From positions 1-8,310 of the forward strand of contig JARGOW010000015.1 in assembly GCA_029212955.1 (NCBI GenBank): DNA of 8,310 nucleotides, in the 5' to 3' direction. Position 1 is the first letter of the stretch; each line of letters begins with the position of its first letter. The position numbers were made by a program, and so were the translations under genes. The DNA is from Planctomycetota bacterium (GTDB taxonomy: Bacteria; Planctomycetota; UBA1135; GCA-002686595). Positions 1 through 7,006 of the stretch are shown in pieces. The notes below the pieces were generated by a model that was not told the origin of the DNA, did not search any database, and saw only the letters and a program-made list of their open reading frames with translations.

Positions 1-414
1 CGGAATCGGGGTGGAAAGCACCCAGGCCATGCGATTCGGGGCCTCTCGGGCCACCAGAATCACACTCTGGGGCAAACGGGGATCCCATCGGCCGGCGGCC
101 ACCTGCTCGAGGACCTCGGGCGAAACCGTATCGTCGGTCACCCCCCGTTCGCGCATGCATTGGAAGTGTCCCGGAGTGAGCTCCAGCCACTGGGATGCTC
201 CAGGGGAACCGGTCAAATGCAGCAAAGCCTCCAGGGAGAGGCTCAGGCGCTTGTCGGCTTCCGGTTCCGACACAAGGCGGTCGATCCAGGGTTCGTGCAG
301 TATTTTGGAGGGGTCCAAGATGCCTAGATATCGTCCGATGCGTCTCGGAACATTCAGGCGAATTGGCAAGGGTGCCGTTTTTCGACCGGGCCGCTTGACC
401 CCATCCGCTGGCAT
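1..414 (-). CDS. Unrecognised protein, N-terminal part, runs off left edge
   Basis: The minus strand is open from an ATG at 412-414 to the window edge: 138 codons without a stop, so the 3' end is missing. I do not recognise the family. The N-terminus is basic (start MPADGVKRPGRKTAP), followed by a mixed-charge, probably helical stretch (around residues 35-70, including DKRLSLSLEALLHLTG), and then LELTPGHFQCMRERGVTDDTV and QSVILVAREAPNRMAWVLS near the edge. There is no signal peptide or membrane segment in the visible part. Codon third positions are GC-rich as in the confident genes, which supports real coding. The start is uncertain: no Shine-Dalgarno is visible, the neighbouring ATG at 422 is followed at once by TAG, and a TTG at 369 is a possible later start. 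The gene is divergent from the tRNA, and its first codons overlap the tRNA promoter, so its own promoter would have to lie inside the tRNA gene or further right. Confidence 0.6.
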   Translation of the reverse strand, partial: MPADGVKRPGRKTAPLPIRLNVPRRIGRYLGILDPSKILHEPWIDRLVSEPEADKRLSLSLEALLHLTGSPGASQWLELTPGHFQCMRERGVTDDTVSPEVLEQVAAGRWDPRLPQSVILVAREAPNRMAWVLSTPIP

Positions 415-423
415 CGCTACATT
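395..423 (+). promoter_or_regulatory. Sigma70-type promoter of the tRNA gene
   Basis: TTGACC at 395-400 (5 of 6 match to the -35 consensus) and TACATT at 418-423 (4 of 6 match to the -10 consensus) are separated by exactly 17 bp. This puts the transcription start near 430, about 5 bases before the mature tRNA 5' end at 435. The stretch between the -10 box and the start (TCGCGCCCC) is GC-rich, as is common for stringently controlled stable-RNA promoters; that last point is inference. The promoter lies across the first codons of the divergent minus-strand gene. Confidence 0.6.
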
Positions 424-434
424 TCGCGCCCCAA

Positions 435-511
435 GGCGAGGTAGCTCAGTTGGTTAGAGCGCAGGCTTCATAAGCCTGAAGTCACGAGTTCAAGTCTCGT
501 TCTCGCTACCA
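435..511 (+). tRNA. tRNA-Met (anticodon CAT), CCA encoded
   Basis: All cloverleaf parts can be placed. The acceptor stem is 435-441 with 501-507, the D arm is GCTC/GAGC at 444-460, the anticodon stem is CAGGC/GCCTG at 462-466 and 474-478 with loop TTCATAA, and the anticodon CAT is at 469-471. The variable region is 479-483, the T stem ACGAG/CTCGT with loop TTCAAGT is at 484-500, discriminator A is at 508, and the CCA end is encoded at 509-511. The acceptor stem carries G-U wobbles at its first (1-72) and last (7-66) pairs. It lacks the C1xA72 mismatch and the three-GC anticodon stem of bacterial initiator tRNA, so I call elongator Met. A tRNA-Ile2 whose CAT is modified to lysidine cannot be fully excluded from sequence. 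Confidence 0.95.
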
Positions 512-539
512 TGCCCCTTCTGGCATTTGGGAGGGGCCA

Positions 540-567
540 GGATCCCCAGGGCGATTCGCCCGGATCC
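540..567 (+). other. Stem-loop downstream of the tRNA
   Basis: GGATCC at 540-545 can pair with GGATCC at 562-567 (the hexamer is its own complement). Inside it GGGCG (549-553) pairs with CGCCC (557-561) around an ATT loop, leaving CCA (546-548) as a bulge. No T tract follows, so this is not a canonical intrinsic terminator. It could form in the tRNA precursor trailer and affect 3' processing, or be chance pairing in GC-rich DNA. Confidence 0.3.
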
Positions 568-588
568 GCCCGAAATCAGCCGTCCATG

Positions 589-630
589 AAAGAGGCCCGA
601 TCCCCGCAGCAGCGGAGATCGGGCCTCTTT
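589..630. terminator. Bidirectional intrinsic terminator between tRNA and glnN
   Basis: A perfect 14-bp inverted repeat (589-602 with 617-630) starts with AAAGAGGCCCGATC. The loop itself folds further: CCGC (604-607) pairs with GCGG (612-615) around AGCA after one C/A mismatch, giving 18 pairs in total. The outer A/T pairs supply a U run at the end of the stem on either strand: TTTCGTTT follows on plus and TTTC on minus. It lies between the 3' ends of two convergent transcription units (tRNA on plus, glnN on minus), where a shared terminator is expected. Confidence 0.8.
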
Positions 631-643
631 CGTTTGCATGAGG

Positions 644-669
644 GTCGGGTGGCCGGGAGCCAGCCCGAC
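644..669 (-). other. Stem-loop in the glnN 3' untranslated region
   Basis: GTCGGG (644-649) pairs with CCCGAC (664-669) and TGGC (650-653) pairs with GCCA (659-662), with one bulged G at 663 and a 5-base loop. It begins 13 bp past the glnN stop codon and precedes the stronger stem at 589-630, so the glnN transcript would end in two stem-loops in tandem. No U tract follows it on the minus strand. It may protect the mRNA end or help termination; that role is inference. Confidence 0.4.
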
Positions 670-682
670 GCTCAGAGTTCTC

Positions 683-2881
683 TTAGAGCACGAAGAGCAT
701 CTCGCGGTATTTGGGCAGGGGCCACAAATCGTCGTCCACGGAGATCTCGAGCAAGTCCACGGCCTCCCGCAGGTGCGCCATAAGGGGCACCACTTTCTCG
801 CAGTAGGCGGTGGCGGATTCGCCCTCGCCCAGGTCCCGGCCATCCAGCTCTTCCATGGCTGAGCGCAGGGCCACGGAAGCCTTGCGGGCGGAGGAGACCC
901 GCTGGGTGAATTCGGACAAGCCTTCGAGTTGGGACGCCACGGCTTCTTCGCCTAGCAGGCCTTTGACCTTTTCGGCGGAATCGGCCGAACGCAGCTGGTG
1001 CAAGGAGGAGGCGGGCAACACGAGCGTGTCGGCGATGTCCAGGCAGGCCCGGGCTTCGACCTTGATCTTGTTGGCGTAGGTTTCGTTCTGGACATGGAAG
1101 CGCGATTCGGCTTCCGAGCGGGAGAAGACCCCGTACTTTTCGAAGAGGTCCACGTTGGAACTCATGGCCCAATCCTGCAAGGCCTCGGGCGTTGTGGGGC
1201 GGTTGAGCAGGCCGCGCTCCTGGGCTTCCTTGGCCCAGTCGTCGGTGTAGTTGTCCCCTGAGAAGAGAATGCGACCGTGTTGGCGCAGGCACGCGGAGAC
1301 CACCGTCTGTGCGTTGGCTTCGGTGAAGCCGCCCAGGCGTTCGATTTTATCGGACAGGTAGTCCAGGGACTCCGCCAGGATCAGGTTCAGGAAGGTGGCG
1401 GGGTAGGCGGCGCTTTGGGCGGAGCCCAGGGCGCGGAATTCAAACTTGTTGCCCGTGAAGGCCATGGGGGATGTGCGGTTGCGGTCCGATACATCCTTGG
1501 GCAGGTTGGGCAGGGCGTCCACACCCAGGCGCACGGTTTCCACGCCCTGTTCGGTTGTGACGGTGCCTTCGATGAGGGCCTTGACGACCCCTTCCAGCTG
1601 GGCGCCCAGGAAGACCGACAGGATGGCCGGGGGGGCCTCGTTGGCTCCCAGGCGGTGGTCGTTGCCAGCCGATGCGATGGACGCGCGCAGGATGTCCTGG
1701 TGCTTGTCGCAACCGCGAATGAAGGCGGTCAGGAACAGGATGAAGGACAGGTTCTTATGGGGCGTCTTGCCCGGCTCGAACAGGTTGCGACCGGTGTCGG
1801 TGGCCACCGAGTAGTTCAGGTGCTTGCCGCTTCCATTCAGGCCCGCAAAGGGTTTCTCGTGCAGCAAGGCGGCCATTCCGTGGCGTGCGGCGACTTCGCG
1901 CATCACCTCCATGGTGAGCATGTTCTGGTCCACGGACACCGAAATGCCCTGATAGATGGGAGCCAGCTCAAACTGGGAAGGGGCTACCTCATTGTGGCGC
2001 GTCTTGACCGGAACGCCGAGCAACCAGAGTTCACGCTCCAAATCTTGCATGAATTCCAGCACACGCGGGCTGATGTTTCCGAAGTAGTGGTCGTCGAATT
2101 CCTGGCCCTTGTACGGGGCGGCTCCGAACACGGTGCGGTTGCATGCGATCAGGTCGGGGCGCAGCTTGTAGAATTCGCGGTCGACCAGGAAGTACTCCTG
2201 CTCGCAACCGGCCTGGGCCATAACGCGTTTCACGTCGGTCTCACCGATCAGGTTGAGGATGCGCGTGGCAGACTTGGAAACGGCCTCGCAGGAACGCAGT
2301 AGGGGAGTCTTTTTGTCGAGCGCCTCACCGCGCCAGGAGCAGAAGGCGGTGGGAATTGTGAGGGTTCCGCCGCCCGGGCCCTTGCGGACGAAGGCGGGGG
2401 AGGTGGGGTCCCAGGCGGTGTAGCCACGGGCTTCGAAGGTGGCCCGCAGACCGCCGGAAGGGAAAGACGAGGCGTCGGGCTCGCCCTGGACCAATTGGGA
2501 GCTCGAGAACTTCAAAATCGCCTGGCCACTGCCCGTGGGCTCCAGGAAGGAGTCGTGCTTTTCCGCGGTTGAACCCGTCATGGGCTGGAACCAGTGGGTG
2601 TAATGGGTGGCCCCGTGGCCGATGGCCCAATCTTTCATGGCCCGGGCCACCTCGCCCGCGATGCTCTCTTCCAGGCGGGCTCCGCTTTCGATCACGCGCC
2701 GCAGGGCGATGTAGATATCGGTAGGCAGTCGATCGCGCTGCACCGCGTCATCGAACACGTACAAACCGAAAGTATCGGGCAAGCGGTCGGAGGAAGTGAG
2801 GGCGGAGGTCCGGTCGGTCTTGGAGCGGGTGTCCGAGGCGGAAATGCTTCGGATCGCTTCTTGGCGCAGATGGGCTGTCAT
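683..2881 (-). CDS. glnN: Type III glutamine synthetase (GlnN)
   Basis: This cytoplasmic enzyme makes glutamine from glutamate, ammonia and ATP, the main ammonia-assimilation step. The product from the chosen start is 732 residues, the usual size for GSIII and far longer than GSI (about 470). Family marks are all present: the N-terminal HYTHWFQPMTG segment (93-103), GCEQEYFL with metal-binding glutamates (225-232), NEVAPSQFELAP (297-308), HEKPFAGLNGSGKHLNYS (341-358), NDHRLGANEAPPAI (407-420) and DRNRTSPMAFTGNKFEFR (466-483), followed by the long C-terminal extension typical of type III. The GSI adenylylation tyrosine region is not expected in this type. The frame stays open upstream of 2881 past 3121, but that part is proline-rich and unlike GSIII; the start at MTAHLRQEAI fits the family. 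No clear Shine-Dalgarno precedes it. It is monocistronic, divergent from the lipoprotein gene, and ends in two stem-loops. I saw no glutamine riboswitch or convincing sigma54 site upstream. Confidence 0.97.
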   Translation of the reverse strand: MTAHLRQEAIRSISASDTRSKTDRTSALTSSDRLPDTFGLYVFDDAVQRDRLPTDIYIALRRVIESGARLEESIAGEVARAMKDWAIGHGATHYTHWFQPMTGSTAEKHDSFLEPTGSGQAILKFSSSQLVQGEPDASSFPSGGLRATFEARGYTAWDPTSPAFVRKGPGGGTLTIPTAFCSWRGEALDKKTPLLRSCEAVSKSATRILNLIGETDVKRVMAQAGCEQEYFLVDREFYKLRPDLIACNRTVFGAAPYKGQEFDDHYFGNISPRVLEFMQDLERELWLLGVPVKTRHNEVAPSQFELAPIYQGISVSVDQNMLTMEVMREVAARHGMAALLHEKPFAGLNGSGKHLNYSVATDTGRNLFEPGKTPHKNLSFILFLTAFIRGCDKHQDILRASIASAGNDHRLGANEAPPAILSVFLGAQLEGVVKALIEGTVTTEQGVETVRLGVDALPNLPKDVSDRNRTSPMAFTGNKFEFRALGSAQSAAYPATFLNLILAESLDYLSDKIERLGGFTEANAQTVVSACLRQHGRILFSGDNYTDDWAKEAQERGLLNRPTTPEALQDWAMSSNVDLFEKYGVFSRSEAESRFHVQNETYANKIKVEARACLDIADTLVLPASSLHQLRSADSAEKVKGLLGEEAVASQLEGLSEFTQRVSSARKASVALRSAMEELDGRDLGEGESATAYCEKVVPLMAHLREAVDLLEISVDDDLWPLPKYREMLFVL

Positions 2882-3112
2882 GGGGAGCTTTGGGTTGTGG
2901 TCGACCCCGGGCTTTTGCGGGTGGGCCAACGCTTTTACCAGCCCAAAAGTAACGCCCCGCAGGCCGGGGAAGAAGGGGGTGGGCGGGGTTTCCGTGGTCG
3001 GGAGAAAGTCGGGAACCTGGAACCCCTTGCCCTGTGCCTGGAATGGTCTTGGGGGACCGTTTTTTGGACAGCCCCTGGCGAGCGGGGCCCGGCCCTGCCC
3101 AAAATGGCATGC
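2882..3112. promoter_or_regulatory. Divergent intergenic region, glnN / lipoprotein
   Basis: These 231 bp between two divergent starts should hold both promoters, but I could not place a convincing -35/-10 pair for either gene. A small stem-loop is visible: CCCCG (2955-2959) pairs with CGGGG (2965-2969). Read on the minus strand it is followed by a T-rich stretch (ACTTTT), so it could act as a weak attenuator in the glnN leader. That is speculative. No tandem repeats or operator-like long palindromes were seen. Confidence 0.4.
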
Positions 3113-4294
3113 ATGCGTCACCTCACCCTACTGTTTGCCCTGGCCACCTGCTGGTTGGGCTCCTGTGTCTCCTCTCCCATCCCCTTGGCGGGGGGGCAAG
3201 TTCAGCGCGACCGGATCTGCCAATGGCTGCATCTGGAGCTGCAATTGGTGGTAGACCAGCGCAGCGAGCACCTCAAGGGCACGGCCAGATTGCATCTACG
3301 CGCCCTGGTTCCTGGCACCAGCACCATCCCGGTGAACATGGGATCCTTGCGCCTGGCTGGCCCGGCCAAGGACTCGTCCGGCAGGGATCTGGAACGGGGA
3401 CCCGATGGGGGATGGATGCTGAACGCTCCCTTGGATCGTGGGGAGGAGGAAGTGCTCGAGATTCGTTTCGACGCCACGGCAGGACCAGGCCTGGCTTTTG
3501 AAACCAATGTGGATGGGGATTGGATCCGATTGCAGGGTGGGGCCTTTTTCCCAAGGATCGCGGGCCTGGGCCACCACCCGACCATGGACGTGGGTTTGTA
3601 TGCGGGAGGCGCGCGGCCCGTGATGGGTCCGGGCCAAAGGCTGCCCTCCGCCGAAACCGGTGTGGGACCCGCGCCGGCGCACTTTCGCTTGGCCCAACCC
3701 ACGGATCCGAATTCGGTGAACTATCTGGTGGGGCCCCTGGAATCGGTACAACTCTCGGGATCAGATCAGGGGTGGTTTGCGGGTAGCGTGGGCCAGTTCG
3801 CACCCGGGTGGTCCCAGGCTTGGATGTGGGCTCGAACCGCTGATACGGATCCTGGCGCGCCCTGCAGGGTAGCATTTCTTCCGGAGTCCTTCGGGCTTGC
3901 CGGTTGGCAAGGGGGATGGAGCGTTGTTCCTGTGGGGCCTGCCCAGGATGTGGAAAGCATGCGTGGGCAGTGTCGGCGCCTGGTGATCGAGCAGTCCCTG
4001 GTTGCCGGCCTTTTGCCCGACCCGATCGAAGGCCGGGATTTGATCGAGGGCTTCGTGACCCACGCTTGCATGGGCGAAGGCCTAGGCGATCCGGAGGAGG
4101 CGCCCACACGCATGGTGCTAGGATTGCAGGCCATGGAGAGGGAGCTGGGCGAGCGCGCCTTTGCGGATTTGCGCACGGAATTCCTCGAGCTCTACCAGGG
4201 CTTGCCCATGGGCGTGTGGGAATGGGCGCGGTTTTCGGAGCACCGGGTAGGACTGTCCGCACCGGGCCTTTTCCAATCCTTGACCGGCCGCTAG
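3113..4294 (+). CDS. Predicted lipoprotein, M1-metallopeptidase-like but lacking HEXXH
   Basis: The 393-residue product starts with a lipoprotein signal: Arg at residue 2, a hydrophobic core, and LGSC with the lipid-accepting Cys at residue 18. An ATG three codons upstream (3104) is an alternative start. After the signal, LHLELQLVVDQRSEHLKGTARLHLRA (about residues 40-65) looks like the beta-rich N-terminal domain of M1 aminopeptidases. YLVGPLESV (about 204-212) matches the end of that domain. RLVIEQSLVAGLL then LIEGFVTH (about 289-317) sits where M1 enzymes carry HEXXH-x18-E. Both zinc histidines are replaced (IEQSL), the spacing to the EGF glutamate is 15 rather than 18, and Glu and EGF remain. 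The tail, with LGLQAMERELGERAFADLRTEF, resembles the helices that follow in M1. I infer an exported, membrane-anchored pseudo-peptidase; family assignment is from motif order only. Its stop lies 4 bp from that of convergent oleD. Confidence 0.8.
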   Translation: MRHLTLLFALATCWLGSCVSSPIPLAGGQVQRDRICQWLHLELQLVVDQRSEHLKGTARLHLRALVPGTSTIPVNMGSLRLAGPAKDSSGRDLERGPDGGWMLNAPLDRGEEEVLEIRFDATAGPGLAFETNVDGDWIRLQGGAFFPRIAGLGHHPTMDVGLYAGGARPVMGPGQRLPSAETGVGPAPAHFRLAQPTDPNSVNYLVGPLESVQLSGSDQGWFAGSVGQFAPGWSQAWMWARTADTDPGAPCRVAFLPESFGLAGWQGGWSVVPVGPAQDVESMRGQCRRLVIEQSLVAGLLPDPIEGRDLIEGFVTHACMGEGLGDPEEAPTRMVLGLQAMERELGERAFADLRTEFLELYQGLPMGVWEWARFSEHRVGLSAPGLFQSLTGR

Positions 4295-4298
4295 GGGT

Positions 4299-5303
4299 TT
4301 AGTGCCAACCGTTTTCGATCAAGCTTCCCACGGTGCGCCGCGTGGCTTCTTCCATGCTCACCCGTTCCACGTAACCCAGGTCGCGCTCCAGGGGCCCCAT
4401 GTCATAGCTGTGGGAGGTGGCCAACTGTTGCGCGACGAAGCGCGACATGGCCGGGTCCGATCGACTTCGGAGAAGCTTGTTTGTCGTCTCCAATACGGCG
4501 CCGATCCGGTAGGCGAAGCCGAGGGATACTTTTCGCTTCACGGGCGGCAGGTCCAGGGCCTTCAGTAACTCGGCAATCCAGGACCAAAGGTTCACAGGCT
4601 CCGTTTGATTGACGAAGTAGGCCCTTCCGGCGATGGCCGCCCCAGGTTGGAGCGCTTCCATGGCCAGCACGTGGGCCAGGGCTCCGTTCTCCACGTACGT
4701 CATGGAAACCACATTGGACCCAGGGCCCACTTGCATCAATCGCCCGGATGCGGCGCGCCGCAACAGCTTGGGGATCAGGTGCGGATCGCCGGGGCCGAAA
4801 ATCAGGTGGGGGCGCAGGGCGGAGGTCAGAAACTCCCGCCCGTCGTGGGCCGCGAGCACGGCCTTCTCCGCCAGGGATTTGCTCTCGGGATAGGGCGCCA
4901 GGAAGCGGGTGGCGTGGGGCAGGTCCGGGCCGGCGTTTACATGGTCGGAGCCATCGAAGCAAACGCTGGGGCTCGAGGTGTGCACGAAGCGTGACACCCC
5001 ATGGTTTTTGGCTGCGCGCAGGAGTTTGCGTGTGCCTTCCAGGTTGGCTCGCATGTAGCTGGCCCGTGAACCCGAGATTCCAGCCTTGGCCGCACAATGG
5101 ATCACACCGTCTACGCCTTCGAGGGCCCGATTGAGTTCGGAGCCACCCTCGGCCAGGTCGGCTTGAAAGCTGGCCACGCCCAAGTCCTGCAACCCGGGAT
5201 AGTGGCCCCTGGAAATCGACCGGACCCCGTGGCCACGGGCTAGCAATTCACGGACCACGGCGCCGCCCAAGAAACCTCCGCCACCGGTGACAAGGATTTC
5301 CAT
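4299..5303 (-). CDS. oleD: OleD: NAD(P)H-dependent 2-alkyl-3-ketoalkanoate reductase
   Basis: Member of the extended short-chain dehydrogenase / 3-beta-HSD-like family, 334 residues. It reduces the 2-alkyl-3-keto acid made by OleA to the 2-alkyl-3-hydroxy acid used by OleC. Visible marks are the Rossmann motif TGGGGFLG (6-13), HCAA (69-72), the catalytic serine region HTSSPSV (108-114), and YPESK (138-142) with the catalytic Tyr138 and Lys142, followed by RPHLIFGPGD (164-173), typical of this subfamily. The start at 5303 lies 2 bp after the oleC stop codon (TAA GC ATG), so its translation is probably coupled to oleC. By itself the sequence fits many NAD-dependent epimerases or sterol dehydrogenases; the OleD call rests on its place directly after oleB and oleC. 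It is the last gene of the operon; no terminator is seen between it and the convergent lipoprotein gene. Confidence 0.9.
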   Translation of the reverse strand: MEILVTGGGGFLGGAVVRELLARGHGVRSISRGHYPGLQDLGVASFQADLAEGGSELNRALEGVDGVIHCAAKAGISGSRASYMRANLEGTRKLLRAAKNHGVSRFVHTSSPSVCFDGSDHVNAGPDLPHATRFLAPYPESKSLAEKAVLAAHDGREFLTSALRPHLIFGPGDPHLIPKLLRRAASGRLMQVGPGSNVVSMTYVENGALAHVLAMEALQPGAAIAGRAYFVNQTEPVNLWSWIAELLKALDLPPVKRKVSLGFAYRIGAVLETTNKLLRSRSDPAMSRFVAQQLATSHSYDMGPLERDLGYVERVSMEEATRRTVGSLIENGWH

Positions 5304-5305
5304 GC

Positions 5306-6991
5306 TTAGCCGAGTTGCTCGGTAGCCCAAAGCTTGAGTTCGTCCCGGTGGATTTTGGCGTTGTGCCGCACATCCACGGGAAAGGACTCGTGGAACAGGA
5401 ACTCTTCGACATCCGCGGTGAGGGTGTGTCGTTTTCCAATGGATTTGAGCTGCATGGCAAACCCTTCGCGCATGACCTTGGTCTTCGGCATCTTGCCGGG
5501 CAGGGGCTCCACCACGAGAACCGGCCGTTCCGAACCAGGCTCGCCCACTCCAACCAGCGCCGTGCGATACACGTATTCGTGGGTGTTGAAAACGTTCTCG
5601 ACGGCCACTGGGAAGCGCGTGCCGCCCGGGGTTTCGAGCCGCTGGGCCAGGCGCCCGTGGAACCACAACCGGCCCTCTTCATCAAAACGCCCCGCATCGC
5701 CCATGCGGTGCCAGAATCCGCCTTCGGGATCTGCAATCTTTGCGCGCCGCGTGGGGCCCGGCTTGCCGAAGTACTCGGCGGTGACGCTAGGACCCTTGAC
5801 GCAGACCTCACCCATTTCACCCTGGGGCAGTACCTGTTCGGGATCCCAAACCTCAATCGCCTTGTCGGTCACGGGGATCAGGGCCACCTTTTGCATGGGG
5901 ATGGGCAAACCCACGCAGGTGCCTTCCCCGTCGTTGACCCGGTCCACCAGTCCGGGCACCACGTCCCGTCCGCCGATGGAGCAGAGGGGGAGGGCCTCGG
6001 TGGCGCCGTAGGGGGTGAACACGTCCGCCTGCATGTTGAGCACCTTGTGGAATTCCCAGATGAGGTCGATGGGAACGGGGGCGCCGGCCACCAAGACCCT
6101 GCGCAGGCCGCCCAACTTGTAACCCTGTTCCACGCACCACGGAACCACCCGGCGCCAAATGGCGGGGGATCCGAATGCGGTTGTGATTCCCAAATCCTCG
6201 ATAGTGCGGAAGATCTCCTCCGCGTCGCAGTCCCCGGGGCGACTCGGGTCCAGGGGTGGAAACACGCTGGTCATGCCGAAGGCCACATCGAACAGGGCGA
6301 AGAGGGGCAGGCCAGCCAGGTTGATCTCCCCGGGTTCAAAGGCGTACAGGTCGGTCAACGCGTCCACCTGGGCCTGGAACATGCCATGAGTATACACCAC
6401 GCCCTTGGGGGGGCCGGTGCTGCCCGAAGTGAACAGAATGGCAGCCGTATCCTGGGAGGTGGTTTCGCTGGTGACGACCTCGGATTCCTTGGCGCCCTTG
6501 CGCTCCACCTGGGACAGTGTCTTGCCGCCCCAGAAAAGCCTCGGTCCCACGGTCACGGCCAGTTTCACGTGCCGGAAGGATGCGGGGAAGAACTTGCGCG
6601 CGGCGTGTGCCTTGGGCACGCCGATAAACACCTCGGGTTTCACATCGGCCAGGGCGGCGAGCAAGCGTTTGCGCCCCATGCCCGGATCCGCCACCACGGG
6701 CACCGCGCCCAATCGAAAGAGCGCATAAACGACGGCAAGCAAGTCCGCGGTGGGGCGGATGAAAACGGCGCAGCGCTGACCCTTGCGCACGCCTTCGGCC
6801 CGCAGCCCGGCGCAGAGATTCTGCACACGCTGTTCCAAATCCCCGTAGGTCGTGCGCTGCCAATCCTGCCCCTTTTGGTAGAGCACCGCATCGCGGGAGG
6901 GGTGTTCGGCAGCACCCCGTGAGAGGGCATCCGACATGTTGAGCTTGGGACTCGAAGGCATGGACTGCACGCTGTGGGAGGGTTGGGGCAT
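5306..6991 (-). CDS. oleC: OleC: ATP-dependent beta-lactone synthetase
   Basis: Member of the ANL adenylating superfamily, 561 residues. It activates the 2-alkyl-3-hydroxy acid as an acyl-AMP and closes it to a beta-lactone. The phosphate-binding A3 motif LFTSGSTGPPKG is at 187-197, YGATEA (A5) at 328-333, the adenine/ribose-binding GD at 431-432, the hinge-region RLWFHGR at 441-447, and NAKIHRDEL with the catalytic lysine (Lys546) near the C-terminus. Segments that mark OleC within the superfamily are ADPGMGRK (101-108), GVPKAHAARK (124-133) and VTVGPRLFWGG (146-156). The start at 6991 lies 15 bp after the oleB stop. Met11 and Met19 are possible later starts, since family similarity begins around NMSDALSRGA, and no Shine-Dalgarno marks the first. 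OleC forms large assemblies with OleB and OleD in characterised bacteria. Confidence 0.95.
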   Translation of the reverse strand: MPQPSHSVQSMPSSPKLNMSDALSRGAAEHPSRDAVLYQKGQDWQRTTYGDLEQRVQNLCAGLRAEGVRKGQRCAVFIRPTADLLAVVYALFRLGAVPVVADPGMGRKRLLAALADVKPEVFIGVPKAHAARKFFPASFRHVKLAVTVGPRLFWGGKTLSQVERKGAKESEVVTSETTSQDTAAILFTSGSTGPPKGVVYTHGMFQAQVDALTDLYAFEPGEINLAGLPLFALFDVAFGMTSVFPPLDPSRPGDCDAEEIFRTIEDLGITTAFGSPAIWRRVVPWCVEQGYKLGGLRRVLVAGAPVPIDLIWEFHKVLNMQADVFTPYGATEALPLCSIGGRDVVPGLVDRVNDGEGTCVGLPIPMQKVALIPVTDKAIEVWDPEQVLPQGEMGEVCVKGPSVTAEYFGKPGPTRRAKIADPEGGFWHRMGDAGRFDEEGRLWFHGRLAQRLETPGGTRFPVAVENVFNTHEYVYRTALVGVGEPGSERPVLVVEPLPGKMPKTKVMREGFAMQLKSIGKRHTLTADVEEFLFHESFPVDVRHNAKIHRDELKLWATEQLG

Positions 6992-7006
6992 GGCCGGGGG
7001 ATTCCG

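Noticed and set aside
11..457. Plus-strand open frame that runs into the tRNA
   Set aside because: It overlaps the 5' end of the tRNA and is antisense to a better frame. Its product is Arg/Ser-rich with no family resemblance.
435..511. tRNA as an integration site for a genomic island
   Set aside because: No integrase, no partial copy of the tRNA 3' end and no composition change are seen in the window.
1277..2302. Plus-strand open frame of 341 codons opposite glnN
   Set aside because: Antisense shadow of the glutamine synthetase; no domain signal and no ribosome binding site.
2900..2960. Sigma54 promoter for glnN
   Set aside because: On the minus strand GGTAAAAGCGTTGGC is reminiscent, but the spacing between the GG and GC elements is 11 rather than 10, and the TGGCAC and TTGCA contexts are absent.
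2594..3103. Plus-strand upstream extension of the lipoprotein frame into glnN
   Set aside because: It would hide the lipoprotein signal sequence in the middle of the protein and is antisense to the GSIII N-terminus. The signal peptide fixes the start at 3104 or 3113.
2882..3112. glnA-type glutamine riboswitch upstream of glnN
   Set aside because: I did not find the conserved core bases of that motif on the minus strand.
2882..3121. N-terminal extension of glnN by 80 codons to an ATG at 3121
   Set aside because: The extension is proline-rich and unlike GSIII, overlaps the start of the divergent lipoprotein gene, and the frame at MTAHLRQEAI matches where GSIII proteins begin.
5315..6922. Plus-strand open frame of 535 codons opposite oleC
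   Set aside because: It lies fully antisense to a confident gene with all ANL motifs. Its product is rich in His and Gly with no recognisable domain, as expected from the reverse complement of GC-rich coding DNA.
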